Assembly: GCA_011390085.1 (NCBI GenBank)
Contig: JAABTB010000080.1
Coordinates: 1 to 8,490, forward strand
Reading direction: 5' to 3'
Length of the DNA: 8,490 nt
Origin: Desulfobacula sp.
GTDB taxonomy: Bacteria > Desulfobacterota > Desulfobacteria > Desulfobacterales > Desulfobacteraceae
Part shown: piece after piece, positions 6,566-8,490 of the stretch
Numbering within the stretch: position 1 is the first letter of the stretch
How the letters are laid out: each line of letters starts with the position of its first letter
The notes under the pieces: model-generated
The model's input: the letters and a program-made list of their open reading frames with translations, nothing else
What the model was told of the DNA's origin: nothing
Databases searched by the model: none
Translations under genes and position numbers: made by a program

Positions 6566-6661
6566 CTATTTTTTCTTTCTCTGGTGTCTGGTTTTGGCAA
6601 GGAGTTTTTTATGTTTATGCTTTCTCATCTTTTTTCTCCGCTTTTTCATTACACTGCTCAA
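6566..6661 (-). CDS. AURKAIP1/COX24-domain (bS22-like) small ribosomal protein
   Basis: A 31-residue micro-protein beginning (TTG)SSVMKKRRKKMRKHKH and ending TRHQRKKK. Twenty of its 31 residues are Lys, Arg or His. It aligns by eye to the bacterial AURKAIP1/COX24-domain family, typically a 31-33 residue protein of the pattern GSVxKKRRKRMxKKKHRKLLxKTRxQRR. The mycobacterial member is the ribosomal small-subunit protein bS22, near the decoding region. The TTG start at 6661 keeps the SSV prefix seen in the family and is 8 nt after AGGAGG (6670-6675), within a 12-nt match to the 16S anti-Shine-Dalgarno sequence. The internal ATG at 6649 is less likely. A good promoter lies upstream. It is monocistronic, convergent with hflC and divergent from the 6776 gene. 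Gene and family are strongly supported; ribosomal location is inferred. Confidence 0.87.
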   Translation of the reverse strand: MSSVMKKRRKKMRKHKHKKLLAKTRHQRKKK

Positions 6662-6666
6662 AAAAA

Positions 6667-6678
6667 TCACCTCCTTTT
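6667..6678 (-). promoter_or_regulatory. Very strong Shine-Dalgarno sequence of the bS22-like gene
   Basis: AAAAGGAGGTGA on the minus strand is almost fully complementary to the 3' end of bacterial 16S rRNA. It lies 8 nt from the TTG codon at 6661, counted from GGAGG. It decides the start of the 31-residue gene and implies a high initiation rate despite the non-ATG codon. It is the strongest ribosome-binding site in the window. Confidence 0.85.
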
Positions 6679-6715
6679 ATTTAGCCTATATTTAAATTGA
6701 TTGAGTTGACTGGGC

Positions 6716-6745
6716 ACTATAGCATAGGATTTTGCCAAATGTCCA
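6716..6745 (-). promoter_or_regulatory. Candidate promoter of the bS22-like gene
   Basis: On the minus strand: -35 TGGACA (6740-6745, 5 of 6 matches), an 18-bp spacer, and -10 TATAGT (6716-6721, 5 of 6) preceded by TGC, an extended -10 arrangement. The leader to the TTG start would be about 45-50 nt. A TTGGC...TGCT pair inside it resembles a sigma54 site, but its GG-GC spacing is one base too long. Confidence 0.6.
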
Positions 6746-6775
6746 TTTTTTTATTCATACGGAAAAATACACAGG

Positions 6776-7303
6776 ATGCATCAATCTGAATATTTTAATA
6801 GCGAAGAGCTTTTAAAGGTGGAGGAAGCGGTTAAAATTTCAGAGGAACTGGTGAACAATTTTTTTAAAATGTCTTCAGGCCAATGGCTGCGAAACCGGTA
6901 TGACATTAAGACCGCCATGGATCTTGAAGGGCATGAGCAGGTGGAGGGCCCCTTTGCCCAGGTGATAAAATATGAAGCACGGAAAAACGAGGCATCCCTC
7001 AGTTCGTCTTCATACACTCTTTATAAAGTATGTCTTCAGGACAAGGCTATACTTTGTGCGGTTCAAAGGGAAAATTTTTTTCTGGAGCCCTTCCTTTTAT
7101 ATATCCTCAGTCATGAGCTTGTTCACATTATTCGTTTTTCAAAGCATAAACAGCGCTATGAGAATAAAAATGAGGCAGATGTCACTCTGGACGAAGAAAG
7201 ACAGGTCCATCTTCTGACCTTTGAAATTTTAAAGCCTTTTCCTATTCCGGGTATGACGAAAGTATTTGAATTTTATAAGGATTGGCGTAAAGATCCTCTC
7301 TGA
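6776..7303 (+). CDS. Uncharacterised HExxH-motif protein (putative zinc metallopeptidase-like)
   Basis: A 175-residue protein I cannot place in a named family. The clearest feature is HELVHIIRF with HExxH at residues 113-117, preceded by a hydrophobic helix (FLEPFLLYILS, 102-112). It is followed 22-25 residues later by DEERQVH (139-145), whose Glu could be the third zinc ligand as in gluzincin peptidases. The N-terminal third is charged and helical; the C terminus contains LKPFPIPGMTKVFEFYKDW. There is no signal peptide or clear membrane span, so it is probably cytoplasmic. The ATG at 6776 is the only plausible start, but its ribosome-binding site is poor (GGA 12 nt away). It is divergent from the bS22-like gene and followed after 107 bp by an fmdB-like gene. 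Peptidase activity is inference from the motif alone. Confidence 0.8.
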   Translation: MHQSEYFNSEELLKVEEAVKISEELVNNFFKMSSGQWLRNRYDIKTAMDLEGHEQVEGPFAQVIKYEARKNEASLSSSSYTLYKVCLQDKAILCAVQRENFFLEPFLLYILSHELVHIIRFSKHKQRYENKNEADVTLDEERQVHLLTFEILKPFPIPGMTKVFEFYKDWRKDPL

Positions 7304-7336
7304 AATTCTATGCAAAAAAAATATGAACAAACTTTC

Positions 7337-7364
7337 TTGACAAGGAAGAAAGGCGAGTTATTTT
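7337..7364 (+). promoter_or_regulatory. Candidate promoter of fmdB (possibly fmdB-groESL)
   Basis: A perfect TTGACA (7337-7342), 16-bp spacer and TATTTT (7359-7364, 4 of 6) lie about 45 nt before the fmdB-like ATG. The layout resembles the tRNA-Ser promoter of this window (TTGACA with TATTTT). No heat-shock sigma32 pattern or CIRCE operator (TTAGCACTC-N9-GAGTGCTAA) is visible here. Confidence 0.45.
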
Positions 7365-7410
7365 ATGAATGATTTTTCGAGAGGACCAAAAAAAACGGAG
7401 AATTGGAAAA

Positions 7411-7689
7411 ATGCCGGTTTATGAGTATGAATGTAAGGATTGTGGAAAAATAGAAGAGGTGTTTCAGAAAATATCAGATCCGGTTCGAACGATTTGTCCT
7501 AATTGCAGGGGCAATTTGAGCAAACTCATTTCACAGAGTTCGTTTCATCTTAAAGGATCGGGTTGGTATGTTACTGATTATGGCGGAGCAAAAACAGGGA
7601 GTGAAACAAAACCAGAAACAAAACCAGAAACAAAAACCGATACAACATCCAGCGAATCAAAAAAGGTTACTGCTAAAGATTCAGACTAA
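7411..7689 (+). CDS. FmdB-family zinc ribbon protein
   Basis: A 92-residue protein of the FmdB/CxxC_CxxC_SSSS zinc-ribbon family, described as putative regulatory proteins of unknown mechanism. MPVYEYECKDCG opens the protein (C8, C11). The second knuckle is CPNC (C29, C32), and the segment SSFHLKGSGWYVTDYG (44-59) is the family C-terminal signature. After residue 60 comes a hydrophilic tail of ETKP repeats rich in Thr, Glu, Lys and Ser, probably disordered. I chose ATG 7411 because homologues start with MPxYEY and CGGAG lies 10 nt upstream. An earlier in-frame ATG (7369) adds unrelated residues. The gene is followed after 72 bp by groES on the same strand with no terminator visible, so cotranscription with groESL is possible. 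Function is unknown. Confidence 0.9.
   Translation: MPVYEYECKDCGKIEEVFQKISDPVRTICPNCRGNLSKLISQSSFHLKGSGWYVTDYGGAKTGSETKPETKPETKTDTTSSESKKVTAKDSD
7603..7638 (+). repeat. Three 12-bp tandem repeats in the fmdB-like gene tail
   Basis: GAAACAAAACCA occurs at 7603-7614 and 7615-7626, with a near copy at 7627-7638 (GAAACAAAAACC). It encodes ETKP-ETKP-ETKT in frame. The unit is a multiple of three, so copy-number change by replication slippage would lengthen or shorten the tail without breaking the frame. Confidence 0.85.
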
Positions 7690-7761
7690 TCGAGCAGCGC
7701 CTCAAAACAAATATACCAAATACATTAACGCAACAAATAGGATTTAAAGGAGAAATTGATC

Positions 7762-8049
7762 ATGAGTTTGAGACCACTAAGTGACAGAATTCTGGTTCAG
7801 CGTGTGGAAGAGGATGTTAAAACCAAAGGCGGGATTATTATCCCGGACACGGCCAAAGAAAAGCCGGTAGAGGGAAAAGTCGTGGCTACAGGTAATGGCC
7901 GGATGGGTGAAGACGGAAAACTTCTCCCCATGGATGTAAAAGTCGGTGATCGTGTTCTTTTCAGCAAATACGGCGGAACTGAAGTGAAAATAGACGGTTC
8001 GGATTATCTTATCTTACGTCAGGACGATGTTCTTGGAATTATTGAATAA
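7762..8049 (+). CDS. groES: Co-chaperonin GroES
   Basis: A 95-residue GroES, the heptameric lid of the GroEL folding chamber in the cytoplasm. [18 protein letters not shown] opens the protein. The mobile loop that contacts GroEL is at about residues 17-32 ([16 protein letters not shown]), and the rest ([47 protein letters not shown]) is typical. An in-frame TTG at 7756 gives a spurious longer start. ATG 7762 sits 9 nt after AAAGGAG and matches the family N terminus. groEL follows after 36 nt. The 72 bp upstream, after the fmdB-like gene, show no CIRCE inverted repeat and no clear sigma32 box, so control may come from further upstream or from a factor I cannot recognise. Confidence 0.98.
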   Translation: MSLRPLSDRILVQRVEEDVKTKGGIIIPDTAKEKPVEGKVVATGNGRMGEDGKLLPMDVKVGDRVLFSKYGGTEVKIDGSDYLILRQDDVLGIIE

Positions 8050-8061
8050 CCATACAGATAA

Positions 8062-8490
<429 letters not shown>

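Noticed and set aside
6716..6738. Possible sigma54 promoter (TTGGC...TGCT) before the bS22-like gene
   Set aside because: GG and GC are separated by 11 rather than the strict 10 bases; a sigma70-type extended -10 fits better.
7365..7424. 19-codon ORF (MNDFSRGPKKTENWKNAGL) overlapping the fmdB-like start
   Set aside because: Only a weak ribosome-binding site, no attenuator structure and no amino-acid bias that would mark a leader peptide.

Overview
The window reads as an ordinary chromosomal housekeeping segment of a Gram-negative bacterium. The gene content (RecR, EbfC, DnaX, DUF721/DciA, HflK/HflC, an FmdB-type zinc ribbon beside groES-groEL) and the protein style suggest a sulfate-reducing member of Desulfobacterota, such as Desulfobacteraceae. 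That assignment is inference from memory of the families, not from a search. I see no insertion sequence, phage gene, CRISPR array or restriction/defence gene.

Left part (1-4260), all on the minus strand. Read in transcription order, a DUF721/DciA-like gene overlaps a tRNA1(Val)-type N6-adenine methyltransferase gene by 56 bp. Next come a tRNA-Ser(GGA) and a tight cluster dnaX - ebfC - recR - ykgJ-like. The dnaX start lies only 18 nt after the encoded CCA of the tRNA, so tRNA and DNA-replication/repair genes very probably share a transcript from a TTGACA/TATTTT promoter just upstream of the tRNA. dnaX contains a T6A8 slippery tract at the junction between its linker and its C-terminal domain. 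This is a plausible site for making a short gamma-like subunit.

Middle (4261-6510). A 211-bp divergent intergenic region is followed by hflK-hflC on the plus strand, encoding the SPFH-domain membrane complex that in other bacteria associates with the FtsH protease. No ftsH is in the window.

Right part (6511-8490). hflC converges on a tiny gene (6566-6661, minus strand) for a 31-residue, extremely basic protein of the AURKAIP1/COX24 (bS22-like) ribosomal type. It has a near-perfect Shine-Dalgarno sequence and a TTG start, and is easy to miss. A 13-bp perfect inverted repeat lies between the two genes. Divergent from the tiny gene is a 175-residue protein with an HExxH zinc-protease-like motif and no recognised family. 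Then come an FmdB-type zinc-ribbon protein, groES and the start of groEL, which runs off the window end.

The points most worth a second look are the dnaX slippery tract, the overlooked bS22-like micro-gene, the tRNA-Ser/dnaX linkage and the orphan HExxH protein. Nothing here amounts to a clearly new multi-gene system.
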